Origin: Gammaproteobacteria bacterium
Lineage (GTDB): Bacteria > Pseudomonadota > Gammaproteobacteria > Xanthomonadales > Wenzhouxiangellaceae
Direction of reading: 5' to 3'
Assembly (NCBI GenBank): GCA_003561495.1
Contig: PWWM01000029.1
Coordinates: 1-17,209 of the forward strand
DNA length: 17,209 bases
Under the pieces are notes generated by a model, which was given only the letters and a program-made list of their open reading frames with translations, was not told the DNA's origin and searched no databases. The position numbers were made by a program, and so were the translations under genes. Each line of letters starts with the position of its first letter. Position 1 is the stretch's first letter. This document shows, one piece after another, positions 7,328-15,615 of this stretch.

Positions 7328-10259
7328 CCTGAGCACGCTCGAGCAGGGGCATAAAACCCTGGTCTCCGGCGACTTGCTCGACCCAATCCAGACGTTGCAA
7401 GGCCAGCGCCGGCTCGCTCACACGACTGCGCAACAGGGCAAGCTTGAGGGTTTGTTCGGCATCAGGGGATTGTTCGAGCAGATCCTCGGCGCGGCTGATG
7501 CTCGCCTCGGCATCAGCCGGTCGTCCTTGCTCGACAAGTGATTCGGCCAGCAGCATCAACGCATCGATCTGGCGATTGACACTGCGAATCTCTCCGAAGC
7601 CCACCACCAGGCCACGGCCTGCCTGCTCTGCGCTGACCAGGCGGCCTTCGGCCAGGTCGACGCGGGCAAGGTTGAGACGCGAGACCAGCAGATGATTATC
7701 AGCACCAATCGCGGCCATCAAATCACGAGCCGTATTGAAATGCAGCCGGGCCTGTCCGAGATCTTGCCTGAGCAGCGCACGCTCCCCGATCACGGCATGG
7801 TAGACCGATCGCTCGGCATCATCTTCGATATCCAGTTGTTCGATTCGGGCCAGCACGGCGTCGAGTTCATCAAAGCGCCCCATGCTGACCAGGATGGCGC
7901 CAAGAGTGGTCAGGGCGCGAGTCTGCATCAGTGTCGCGCCCTGGCTGCCGAAGGCGTCGGCCGCCTGCTCGATACGGAACTCGGCGCTGAGCAGGTCACC
8001 GCGACGGCGGTGCAGCACGCCCAGGTTGTAAGAGACGCGGGCAATGTCGGTTTGCGCGCCCAGCAGCTCGAACAGTCCCAGCGATTGTTCGGCCAGCTCG
8101 ATCGATCGCGACCAGTCGCGCCGGTCACCGGCGATTCCCGCAAGATTGCCCAGGGCCATGGCTTGGCCACGCAGGTCGCCGGCATCGGTGAAGGCCTCCA
8201 GGGCGCGCTTGAAAATGGGTTCGGAATCGATCAGGCGGCCTGCACGGGCCAGCAGGGTGGCATGGTTGATGAGCGCAGCACCCTCGCCCTGGCGATCGCC
8301 CGTGTTGCGAAAGACACGCGCGCCCCGCTCCAGATGTTCAATCGCAGACTCGGTCTGGTTGGCCCGCATCAGCGTAACACCCAGTTGCACGATGCTACGG
8401 GCCTGGCGGCCCTGGTCGCCCAGCTCTGTAAAATGTTTCACGGCCTTCTCCAGCACCGCCAGCGAAGCCTCGATACGTCCTGCCCGGTCATGAATGGCGC
8501 CGGCGACCATCAGCGACTCGGCCTGGCCGGACAGGTGGGGAATGGCCTCGAACAGGCTCAATGCCAGCTCCGCCGATTCGAGCGCCGGCCCCAACTCACC
8601 CTGCTGAAAGCGCACCCGACCCAGGGCAAGATGCGTCTGGGCCAGCTCGGCATCGGTCAACAGTTCACTCAGGTCGAACAGATCGTTCAGCACCCTGCGC
8701 GCCTCGTCCAGGCGCCCGAGTTCGACCAGGGCGCCGGCTTCGGCCAGCAATGCTCCGGGTAGCAAAGCATCCAGCTCTTCTTCATTGGCCAGCAACACCG
8801 CCGAGCGGGCCGCCACCAGTCGTTGTTCATGATTGCTTTCGGCCTGGGCCAGTTGTGCCGTGAGCAGGGCCACACGCGGGTCGCGCGGGCGCTGCAAACG
8901 CAGCGAATCCAGAGCCTGCCGGGCTGCGCGCAGACGACCGGCGCGAATCAGTGCATCAACCAGGCGGCGGCTGCTCTCCGGTTCGGGATAGAACTGGGTC
9001 AGGGCCTGCAGGCTGTCGGCGGCGCGTTCGTAGTCGAAATCCAACAGCGCAGCGGTGGCCTCCAACTCCAGCCGATCACGGCGCGGCCACAATCGGGTGG
9101 CGGAAAGGGCCTGCTCGATGGCGTCTCGAGCCCGGCTCCAGTCACCACGACTCATCCAGGCCAGCGCCTCGAGATGATCCAGGCGCGGGTTGTCGGGTTC
9201 GTCGATCCGGGCCTGGGCAATGCGGGCCAGTGCTTGTTCCGCAAGATTGAATTCCAGTGCCTCCAGGGCCTCGAAGTATGCCTGTTGACTACTCGGCAGC
9301 CGCGGCAGGCGTGCGCGAATGGCCGAACTGTCGGCGCCCGGGGGAGCGGCAAAGCCCAGGCGGTCGCGGATCACTGAAGCCATTTCAATGCTCAGCGCGG
9401 CCACATCCCAGCCCCCGAGTCCGGACTCCAGGCTGGTGATAATTTCGCTGGAGCCCGGTCGACGCAGGCTGGTCAACAGGCGCGACCCATCAAGGCCGGC
9501 AGTCAAATAGCGCCCCTCGATCAGGAAGTCGATATCGGCAAGCCGCGATTCATCAGCGCTATCGGCCGGGTCAACCACCAGCACGCGGAACCCGCCCAGT
9601 TCGACCAGGGCATGGCCCAGATAGGTTTCCAGTGCCGGGCCCAGCCAGTTCAGGTCAGGATCATCACTGGCGTTGACCATCTGGGCCACGGCCAGGGTCG
9701 GCAGGCGTTCGCCGGTGAAATCAGGCTGCGTTCGCTGAGTCGTCCAGAAAGCCGCTACGAATGCAACCAGCACCATTGCACCCAGCGCCGGCCAGGGCCA
9801 GAGTCGCAGCGTCGCCGGTGAGAGGGTTGGTTGAAATTCAGGCTCGGCCGACGGGGTGACCGTCGCCTCAGGCGCCGTCTCGACCAGATGGTTGACCTCG
9901 GCCACGAACTGGTAACCCAGTCGACGGCGCGTCACGATCAGGCGCGGTTCTGAGCTTGAGTCGCCAAGCGCCTGACGCAACTCCTTGATGGTCTGGGCCA
10001 CCGAACTGACCGAAGTGGCCTGGTGACCCCAGACGGCGTCGAGCAACTCATCACGGCTGACCACGGCCGGCGCCTGCTCGATCAGATGGCAAAGCACGGC
10101 GAAGGTCTGCGGGCGCAGGTTGACCGGACCATCGGGTCCGGTGACCGACTTCTGATCCGTGTCGATCTCGAACTGGTCGAATGCAATTTTCAAGGTCTTG
10201 GGATCCCCTGGTTCAATGTCAATCAGCCCCTGTAGCCTGCCGGGCCGTGGGCGTCGCAT
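7302..10259 (-). CDS. CadC-like membrane transcriptional regulator: wHTH, one membrane span, TPR domain
   Basis: With the ATG at 10259 the protein has 985 residues; a TTG at 10277 would add six, and no clear ribosome-binding site decides. Residues about 23-121 are an OmpR/PhoB-type winged helix (FDQFEIDTDQKSV, LRPQTFAVL, SRDELLDAVWG, RRLGYQFVAEV). There is no receiver domain. A Pro/Glu linker leads to one membrane span at 151-174 (LWPWPALGAMVLVAFVAAFW). Residues about 185-310 resemble the TolB/FlgO-like domain of CadC-TPR proteins (TLAVAQMVN..., IEGRYL). The rest, to the end, is helical repeat with TPR motifs at about 40-residue spacing. The design is a one-component sensor: periplasmic TPR senses, cytoplasmic wHTH binds DNA. 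The 11-bp direct repeats at 10327-10356 lie just upstream and recur before two secreted-protein genes. Confidence 0.9.
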   Translation of the reverse strand: MRRPRPGRLQGLIDIEPGDPKTLKIAFDQFEIDTDQKSVTGPDGPVNLRPQTFAVLCHLIEQAPAVVSRDELLDAVWGHQATSVSSVAQTIKELRQALGDSSSEPRLIVTRRRLGYQFVAEVNHLVETAPEATVTPSAEPEFQPTLSPATLRLWPWPALGAMVLVAFVAAFWTTQRTQPDFTGERLPTLAVAQMVNASDDPDLNWLGPALETYLGHALVELGGFRVLVVDPADSADESRLADIDFLIEGRYLTAGLDGSRLLTSLRRPGSSEIITSLESGLGGWDVAALSIEMASVIRDRLGFAAPPGADSSAIRARLPRLPSSQQAYFEALEALEFNLAEQALARIAQARIDEPDNPRLDHLEALAWMSRGDWSRARDAIEQALSATRLWPRRDRLELEATAALLDFDYERAADSLQALTQFYPEPESSRRLVDALIRAGRLRAARQALDSLRLQRPRDPRVALLTAQLAQAESNHEQRLVAARSAVLLANEEELDALLPGALLAEAGALVELGRLDEARRVLNDLFDLSELLTDAELAQTHLALGRVRFQQGELGPALESAELALSLFEAIPHLSGQAESLMVAGAIHDRAGRIEASLAVLEKAVKHFTELGDQGRQARSIVQLGVTLMRANQTESAIEHLERGARVFRNTGDRQGEGAALINHATLLARAGRLIDSEPIFKRALEAFTDAGDLRGQAMALGNLAGIAGDRRDWSRSIELAEQSLGLFELLGAQTDIARVSYNLGVLHRRRGDLLSAEFRIEQAADAFGSQGATLMQTRALTTLGAILVSMGRFDELDAVLARIEQLDIEDDAERSVYHAVIGERALLRQDLGQARLHFNTARDLMAAIGADNHLLVSRLNLARVDLAEGRLVSAEQAGRGLVVGFGEIRSVNRQIDALMLLAESLVEQGRPADAEASISRAEDLLEQSPDAEQTLKLALLRSRVSEPALALQRLDWVEQVAGDQGFMPLLERAQVMRQTQPN

Positions 10260-10326
10260 GGCTGAGTGGACGGGCAAAGCTTGCCATCATTCTGGGCATT
10301 TGTCATGCGTGCTTGTACTGATCCGG

Positions 10327-10356
10327 ATTTTCACGCAAATTTCAACGCGATTTCAC
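10327..10356 (+). promoter_or_regulatory. Triple TTTCA direct repeat with 11-bp period, copy A
   Basis: Units TTTCAC (10329), TTTCAA (10340) and TTTCAC (10351) are spaced exactly 11 bp apart, and the first is preceded by AT. The element sits between the divergent wHTH regulator (start 10259, 67 bp away) and the DUF3592 gene (start 10430, 73 bp away). Direct repeats of one helical turn are typical binding sites of OmpR/PhoB-type winged helices. The binder is inferred. Confidence 0.6.
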
Positions 10357-10429
10357 ACAGGCCGACAGTGCTTGGTTCAATCTGCAGACCCCCGGATGAC
10401 AGCTCGGCAGCCCAGGTCAGAATCGAAGC

Positions 10430-10981
10430 GTGAATCAGATTGCAGTGAACAATGCCGAAGGCCTGGATCATGATCGGATCGCTTGCGGCGATGTGTCCTT
10501 GCTTGTGACGACTGCTGCGATTGTTATCGGATTCTTTCTGTTGGCGGTGGGGGCCATGCCCTTTATGCAGCACGGCCGGGCCGACTACTCGGTGCCGGTA
10601 CGCGCCCTGGTCGTGGAATCGAGAACCCTGCCACCGGCCCGCCCATTGCACCGAATCTGGCCGCGGCACCAGTTTGCCTACCGCTACCTCTACCAGGGAG
10701 AGTTATATCTGGGCAGCGCTTATCGCACCACCGGTGGCGCTGCCGAAGCAGTAAGGCGCTACAGCATTGGCGCCACCATCTACGCCTGGGTCGACCCCGG
10801 CCAGCCCCAAAGAGCGGTGGTCGAGACCGGTCATCGTGGCCGTGATGTGGTCTTCATGATTCTTGGCCTGGTGTCGCTGATTGCCGGCCTGGTGCGGTTC
10901 ATTCTCCTGGTCGCTCGCGACCATGGCGGGCGTTCGATACACCCCGAAACTCCGCCGTCGGCCACGCGCAATTTCATTTAA
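10430..10981 (+). CDS. DUF3592 membrane protein
   Basis: A 183-residue protein with the DUF3592 layout. There is one span at about 22-44 (LLVTTAAIVIGFFLLAVG) and a periplasmic or extracytoplasmic beta-rich part with the family pattern FAYRYLYQGELYLGS, then YSIGATIYAWVDPGQPQRAVVETG. A second span lies at about 139-162 (VVFMILGLVSLIAGL) before a short polar tail. The function of the family is unknown. The GTG at 10430 is the start of the open frame; a second GTG at 10445 is possible, and there is only a poor Shine-Dalgarno sequence (AGGT/GAAG). It follows the copy A triple repeat by 73 bp, so it may be under the same control as the regulator. A small ORF follows after 9 nt. Confidence 0.75.
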   Translation: MNQIAVNNAEGLDHDRIACGDVSLLVTTAAIVIGFFLLAVGAMPFMQHGRADYSVPVRALVVESRTLPPARPLHRIWPRHQFAYRYLYQGELYLGSAYRTTGGAAEAVRRYSIGATIYAWVDPGQPQRAVVETGHRGRDVVFMILGLVSLIAGLVRFILLVARDHGGRSIHPETPPSATRNFI

Positions 10982-10990
10982 ACTCGAAAC

Positions 10991-11185
10991 ATGGACGATA
11001 AGCGCACCGAATCGCGATCAGAATCCGAGCACGATCTTTCACTGATCCACTGGTTTGCCAGCCTGTCACCCGATCAAAGACTGGACGAGCTGGAGTCGCG
11101 CGTTGCATTTCTCCATGCATTGAGATCAGGCCATGACACCGAGCTTTCGCGAAATTCTGGAGGTCCTCAACCTTCACCAGGTTGA
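10991..11185 (+). CDS. Small ORF preceding the broken nucleotidyltransferase
   Basis: A 64-residue ORF whose centre (IHWFASLSPDQRLDELESRVAFLHALRSG) resembles the short helical proteins that often precede nucleotidyltransferase genes of this kind; the last 18 residues look like out-of-frame read-through into the next gene. It overlaps the nucleotidyltransferase by 53 bp in another frame. No good ribosome-binding site is visible before the ATG. It is plausibly a real partner gene, perhaps itself damaged at the 3' end; the identification is tentative. Confidence 0.45.
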   Translation: MDDKRTESRSESEHDLSLIHWFASLSPDQRLDELESRVAFLHALRSGHDTELSRNSGGPQPSPG

Positions 11186-11616
11186 GTACATTGTCGTTGA
11201 TGGAGTGGCTGCCGTCATTCACGGCGCGCCGACAACGACCTTTGATCTTGGCACCCTGATTAGAGTCAATGAGGCCAATGCAAAGCGTCTGGTTCGTGCC
11301 TTATCACAGCTCGAAGCCAGGTTCCGTGAGCACAGCAAAACCATATACCCCACCATCAATGACATCCTTGCCGGTGGTCACCTGTTGTTGATGACGAGAG
11401 CCGGACCGCTCGATGTCCTGGGGTTCATTGGCGAGCAGCAGCGTTACGAGGATCTACTTGGCGCATCCGCGGAAATCAACATGAACGTGGGGTTCACTAA
11501 GAGTGCTGGACCTGGAAGCGCTGATTGCTGAAAAGAAGCGCATGGGACGGGCCAAAGACAGCGCCGCCGTGAGCTTGCTTGAAGAGGTGTTGCGCCAGCG
11601 CAGCCGCCAGGAGTGA
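11133..11616 (+). pseudogene. Nucleotidyltransferase-superfamily protein, frameshifted and with eroded active-site motif
   Basis: The first 132 codons follow the pattern of minimal nucleotidyltransferase-fold proteins (EYIVVDGVAAVIHGAPTTTFDL..., GHLLLMTRAGPLDVLGFIG). Near 11502 the frame is lost: it ends in KSAGPGSADC-stop at 11531. Shifted to the frame of 11503, translation instead continues VLDLEALIAEKKRMGRAKDSAAVSLLEEVLRQ to a stop at 11614-11616, which is the expected family C-terminus. One extra nucleotide, or two missing, explains it. The intact length would be 160 or 161 residues. The nucleotidyltransferase signature G-G...D-x-D is also eroded: VGG is VDG, and the D-L-D metal-binding motif reads D-L-G. 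Both a broken frame and lost catalytic residues argue for a true pseudogene. Such proteins often belong to toxin-antitoxin or phage-defence-like modules, but this copy's original role cannot be told. Confidence 0.8.
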
Positions 11617-11672
11617 TCGGATCGCCGAGACCCCGGGATTGGCGAAGGCTCGCTTCACCCACAACACCGCTC

Positions 11673-11702
11673 ATTTTCACGATCTTTTCAACTTGCCTTC
11701 AA
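11673..11702 (+). promoter_or_regulatory. Triple TTTCA direct repeat with 11-bp period, copy B
   Basis: Units TTTCAC (11675), TTTCAA (11686) and CTTCAA (11697) are spaced exactly 11 bp apart, with the same ATTTTCAC opening as copies A and C. The third unit has one mismatch. The element lies 56 bp before the ATG of the delta-60/DUF11 gene and in the same orientation. Confidence 0.6.
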
Positions 11703-11758
11703 GTTTAACGGACGCTTATCCGGCAATCTTCAGGCCAGGTTTTTGCGAGATTTGCGCC

Positions 11759-14700
11759 ATGACGATTTGCAGGAAGTTCACCCTGGCCATCGCCGGCCTG
11801 ACACTGGCCGGGCTGGTTCAGGCCCAGATGCCGGTCGATGCCTACGACCCGAATGCCAACGGCAACGTGCACACCATGACCCGCGGTTTTGGTGGCGATC
11901 TGTTGATCGGCGGTGGATTTTCACAGGTGGGTGGGTCCTCAAGGGCTCGCCTGGCCTTGCTGCGCCCGGACGGGCGGCCCGACCCCATGTTTCAGCCCAG
12001 CCTGGGTAGCGGCGTCGTGTTCGATAGCCTGCGCGATACCTTCGGCGATTTTGTCGTGGTCGGCAGCTTTACCAGCGGTGGTAATCGAATCGCCCGCATC
12101 GATCCGGAAACAGGGGCAGCGGTCGGCAGCATGGGTGCCGTCAATCCCAATGGCACGATTCGTGCGGTGGCCGAGGCGGCCGAGGTCGATCCGATCACGG
12201 CCGAGCGTAAGCTCTACCTGGGTGGCGAGTTCGGCACGATCGGCGGGCAAGCCCGGACCGGGGTCGCCCGGGTCAACTACAACGGCAGCCTCGACTCCGG
12301 CTTCGTGCCGCCGGCCTATAGCGGTACGGTATATGCGCTAGCCGTACAGGACGACGGCAAGCTGCTGGTCGGCGGCAGTATTGGGCCAGAAGGTGAACTG
12401 GGCGGGCTGCGCCTCTATCGGCTCAACAGTGACGGCTCGCACGACCCGGAGTTTAACGCACCGGCGGTGCTGGCAGGCAACTATACCGTGCGGGCCATTG
12501 CCCTGGATCTGGGCGGGCGCATTGTGATCGCCGGCGCGAACGGCAGCGCAGGTTTCATCATGCGTTTGAACCCGAACGGCAGCCTGGACCCGACCTTCAA
12601 CGCCCCCAGCCTGAACGGCCCGGTGCTGAGTCTGGCGTTGCAGCCGAACGGACGCCTGGTGATTGGCGGCGACTTCACCAACGCCAGCCTGCGCGGCCGC
12701 CTGGCCCGGCTGAACGATGATGGTAGCGTGGACGGCAGTTTCGTACCGCTGATGAACCCCAACGGCGCGGTCAACGCGCTGGAGGTTCGCCCCGGCGGCG
12801 AGGTGATCTTTGCCGGCGAATTCACCAATATCAACGGCACTATCCCGCGCAACCGAATCGCGGCGGTGAACCGGCATGGGCGGCTCGATCAGGCGCTTGA
12901 TGTCACTCCGAACGGGCGCATCAGGGTGGCTGTCCCGGACGGTAACGGCCTGCTGCTTGGCGGTGAATTTACCCAAATCAATGGTCAGACGCGGCCCAAA
13001 CTGGCGCGCGTTCTCTCCAATGGCAGCTTGTCTGCCTCGTTCCAACCGGTGATCGAGAATGGTGACGTTATGGCAATAAGTGTGCAGCCAGACGGGAAAA
13101 TCCTGATTGCGGGGACGTTCAACAGAGTCAATGGTGAGGTCCGACAGGGACTGGCACGACTGAATCCAGACGGTAGCCTGGATACCAGCATGGTCCATGA
13201 GCGACTTCGGATTGATCCGCCCAACACTGGCGGCGGCTATATCCGCGGCAAAGGCCATTTCCTGCGACTACTGCAAAACGGTCGCATTCTGATAGGTGGA
13301 GAGTTCGATCGGGTCGAAGAAACGCCACGCAAAGGCCTGGCACGTATGCATGCAAACGGCAGTCTGGATGCGGGCTTTGTCCCCGACAGCTCGATTAATC
13401 GGGGCATGTCATACCTTGCGGAGGGTGCGGGTGTATTGACCCATCCGGAGGGCGGCTATCTGGTCCATGGCAAGTTGTATCGGCAAGGTTCGACGCCTGA
13501 GCTACGCCTTCTTCGATTCCAGGAGGATGGCAGTCTTCACCCGACGTTCACCACTGATTTTTCCACCAACCGTCCGGAGCCAAGAGTGGATGTATTGCAG
13601 GTGTTTGGCGACCGAATTCTGGCTATGGGAAAAGGAAGCAGCCAATCCGGCCTTGCTCTTGCTTGGCAAAATCGCTGGCCTTCTGGCTCGCCAATTGACT
13701 GCTTTCGCGGCGCTTGGTTGACACTGGATGGCGTATTCGATGAGTGCGCCGGTTGGCAAAGACAAGAGGGCAGGCTCTGGGCCGGTGCAACCCGCCTGGC
13801 CGGCGATGCAAGCATTATGGGTACCGCAGAATGGAGCGAGTCTTCCGATTATGGTGGTACTGGACCACTGGTGGTCGGTCTGTACAGCCAGCCTGATAAT
13901 GACCAGAGCCTGCTGTCTTTGGCTGAGTTGAGGACTGCGGAGAACACCTACGGAATCAGTCACTCGCTGAAGCTGACCGTCCTCGAAGATGGTCGCGTGT
14001 TGATTTACTCACGCGGCAATTCTGTCGACTACGTTAACGACCAGCCAATCGCCCCCGATGCCCCGATTCGCGTCCGCCACGACCGTTTCGTTGATCCCGA
14101 GCCCGTTTGGGACGATTCCAATAACCAAGTTACCTGGCAATATGGTGGGGGGGGCATTTTCCAGCGCACCGGTGCAGCCCTGGCCTATCCGCCGCGTGTG
14201 CTGATCTCCAATAGCTGCTGCAATCCTGACAACTTCCAGCCGCCTGCTGGCGGTGGTCAAATGGTCTGGTCTGAAAGCAGCAATCGTTGGGTGCTGGACG
14301 GCTTCCAGGGCTTGCCGGGGGTGTTCTACTTGATGATCCAAGCCCAGGCCGAAGACAGTCGCGGAAACAGCTGGCCGATTCGCACACCGATTCATCGCCA
14401 CGAAGGCACGCTGCCGCTGCCGCCGGCGCAGGCTGACTTGGAAATGAAGCTGGTGGCCAATCTCGAAGAGGCCGCGCCGGGGCAGCTCGTGGAGTTCAGC
14501 GTGCAGGTCAGCAATCTGGGGCCGGATGTCGCCTCGGATCCCGAAGGGTTCATCACCTTGCCCAGTGGCTATGAGCTGATTGACTTTGATACCGACAACG
14601 GCTTTTTCGATCCGGGTCTGGGCTACTGGAAGCTGAACGATCTGGCTGCCGGTGGCGGCGGCGCATCGGCCGAACTGACACTTCAGGCCCAGGTGTTGGC

Positions 14701-15571
14701 CCAGGGTGGCCATTTGGTCAGCGCGAGCGTAGCCTCCGGCACCTTTGATCCCAACTACAACAATAACCAGCGTCAGCTTGAAATCGACATCCTGCTGGCT
14801 CGTTCCGACCTGGCGCTGAGCATTTCGCTGGATTCTGCCCAGGTCTTGCCCGGCGGAGAGGCCTATTTCAATATCGAGGTGACCAACAACGGGCCGGAAC
14901 CGGCTACCGGCGTGATGGTGGCCAACGCCATTCCCACCGGCTATAGCTGGCAGGACGACAACAGCGGCGGCAGCTTCAATCCCTCCACCGGGCACTGGCA
15001 GGCCGGCAACCTGGCGGTCGGAGCAAATGCCTCTCTCAAGCTGCAAGTTCAAGTCAACCCGGACGGTGGTTACCTGCTGATCGGCCAGGCCGGCAGCAAC
15101 AGCATTGATCCGGAGCCGAACAACAACATCGCCGTGGCCGCGATCGATCCGTTTACTGACTTGACCGTCAGTTTGAGCGCGGATCCGCCCCAGGCTGCAA
15201 TGGGCGACACGGTCGTCATTCATGTTGACTTCCATAATCTTGGTCCGGCTGATGCGACAGCCGCACAGGTCCAGGTTTTGGTGCCGGATTCCTTCCTGAC
15301 CACGGGACACTTCAGCGAGGTGGGTCAATATGAGCCGGCCAATGGCATCTGGGACATCGGTTCCATCAAGCCGGGCACCTATCGGCTGAGCATCGTCGGC
15401 GCCATCACCATCGATAACCCGCAAATCGCGACGGCCACTGTCAGCAGCGCCACCTTCGACCTGGCGCCGGGCAACGACAGCGCGATCCTGGAAATCCCGC
15501 TGGTTGATAGCGACCGGATTTTCGATGATCGATTCCAGCTCCAACCCGAGCCGATGATGAGCCAGATGTAG
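11759..15571 (+). CDS. Large secreted delta-60 repeat / DUF11 protein
   Basis: The frame is open from 11579, but the ATG at 11759 is the real start, because it gives a signal peptide (MTICRKFTLAIAGLTLAGLVQAQ, cleavage near residue 22) and the upstream codons overlap the end of the nucleotidyltransferase remnant. The product has 1,270 residues. Residues about 35-600 hold around ten delta-60 repeats (pattern V.P.GK.L.GG.F..ING..R..LAR...GSLD..F.P), which probably form a beta-propeller-like array. Residues about 605-885 match nothing I recognise and contain CC and other Cys. Three DUF11 domains (about 894-1013, 1017-1129, 1133-1247) show the VSNLGPD, VTNNGPE and FHNLGPA motifs. The end is DSDRIFDDRFQ plus ten residues, the shared tail motif. 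It is likely a surface or matrix protein. A G8 tract lies at 14147-14154. A terminator hairpin follows. Confidence 0.92.
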   Translation: MTICRKFTLAIAGLTLAGLVQAQMPVDAYDPNANGNVHTMTRGFGGDLLIGGGFSQVGGSSRARLALLRPDGRPDPMFQPSLGSGVVFDSLRDTFGDFVVVGSFTSGGNRIARIDPETGAAVGSMGAVNPNGTIRAVAEAAEVDPITAERKLYLGGEFGTIGGQARTGVARVNYNGSLDSGFVPPAYSGTVYALAVQDDGKLLVGGSIGPEGELGGLRLYRLNSDGSHDPEFNAPAVLAGNYTVRAIALDLGGRIVIAGANGSAGFIMRLNPNGSLDPTFNAPSLNGPVLSLALQPNGRLVIGGDFTNASLRGRLARLNDDGSVDGSFVPLMNPNGAVNALEVRPGGEVIFAGEFTNINGTIPRNRIAAVNRHGRLDQALDVTPNGRIRVAVPDGNGLLLGGEFTQINGQTRPKLARVLSNGSLSASFQPVIENGDVMAISVQPDGKILIAGTFNRVNGEVRQGLARLNPDGSLDTSMVHERLRIDPPNTGGGYIRGKGHFLRLLQNGRILIGGEFDRVEETPRKGLARMHANGSLDAGFVPDSSINRGMSYLAEGAGVLTHPEGGYLVHGKLYRQGSTPELRLLRFQEDGSLHPTFTTDFSTNRPEPRVDVLQVFGDRILAMGKGSSQSGLALAWQNRWPSGSPIDCFRGAWLTLDGVFDECAGWQRQEGRLWAGATRLAGDASIMGTAEWSESSDYGGTGPLVVGLYSQPDNDQSLLSLAELRTAENTYGISHSLKLTVLEDGRVLIYSRGNSVDYVNDQPIAPDAPIRVRHDRFVDPEPVWDDSNNQVTWQYGGGGIFQRTGAALAYPPRVLISNSCCNPDNFQPPAGGGQMVWSESSNRWVLDGFQGLPGVFYLMIQAQAEDSRGNSWPIRTPIHRHEGTLPLPPAQADLEMKLVANLEEAAPGQLVEFSVQVSNLGPDVASDPEGFITLPSGYELIDFDTDNGFFDPGLGYWKLNDLAAGGGGASAELTLQAQVLAQGGHLVSASVASGTFDPNYNNNQRQLEIDILLARSDLALSISLDSAQVLPGGEAYFNIEVTNNGPEPATGVMVANAIPTGYSWQDDNSGGSFNPSTGHWQAGNLAVGANASLKLQVQVNPDGGYLLIGQAGSNSIDPEPNNNIAVAAIDPFTDLTVSLSADPPQAAMGDTVVIHVDFHNLGPADATAAQVQVLVPDSFLTTGHFSEVGQYEPANGIWDIGSIKPGTYRLSIVGAITIDNPQIATATVSSATFDLAPGNDSAILEIPLVDSDRIFDDRFQLQPEPMMSQM

Positions 15572-15576
15572 GCGCA

Positions 15577-15615
15577 CGGGGAATCTCTGAGAATCAGAGG
15601 TTCCCCGGGTATTTT
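15577..15615 (+). terminator. Intrinsic terminator of the delta-60/DUF11 gene
   Basis: A 14-bp stem with one T-G wobble (arms 15577-15590 and 15594-15607, GGGGAA pairing with TTCCCC) and a 3-nt GAA loop starts 6 bp after the stop codon and is followed by GTATTTT. It separates the delta-60 gene from the next transcript, whose regulatory repeats begin directly after it. Confidence 0.75.

Noticed and set aside
7692..8762. 356-codon plus-strand open frame
   Set aside because: Antisense to the TPR part of the regulator; its Gln-rich sequence is the mirror of Leu/Ala-rich TPR codons.
11690..11705. 6-bp inverted repeat AACTTG/CAAGTT considered as a terminator
   Set aside because: Too short, no T-run, and it falls inside copy B of the phased direct repeat, which explains the sequence better.
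11579..11758. N-terminal extension of the delta-60 frame by 60 codons
   Set aside because: It would bury the signal peptide and overlap the nucleotidyltransferase remnant and copy B of the TTTCA element; the ATG at 11759 is preferred.
12338..13258. 306-codon minus-strand open frame
   Set aside because: Opposite the delta-60 repeats; its apparent repetition only mirrors the repeats of the sense strand.
14009..15577. 522-codon open frame on the minus strand
   Set aside because: It lies fully opposite the delta-60/DUF11 gene, whose domains are unmistakable. The translation has no recognisable motif, signal peptide or start signal; it is a shadow of GC-rich codon use.
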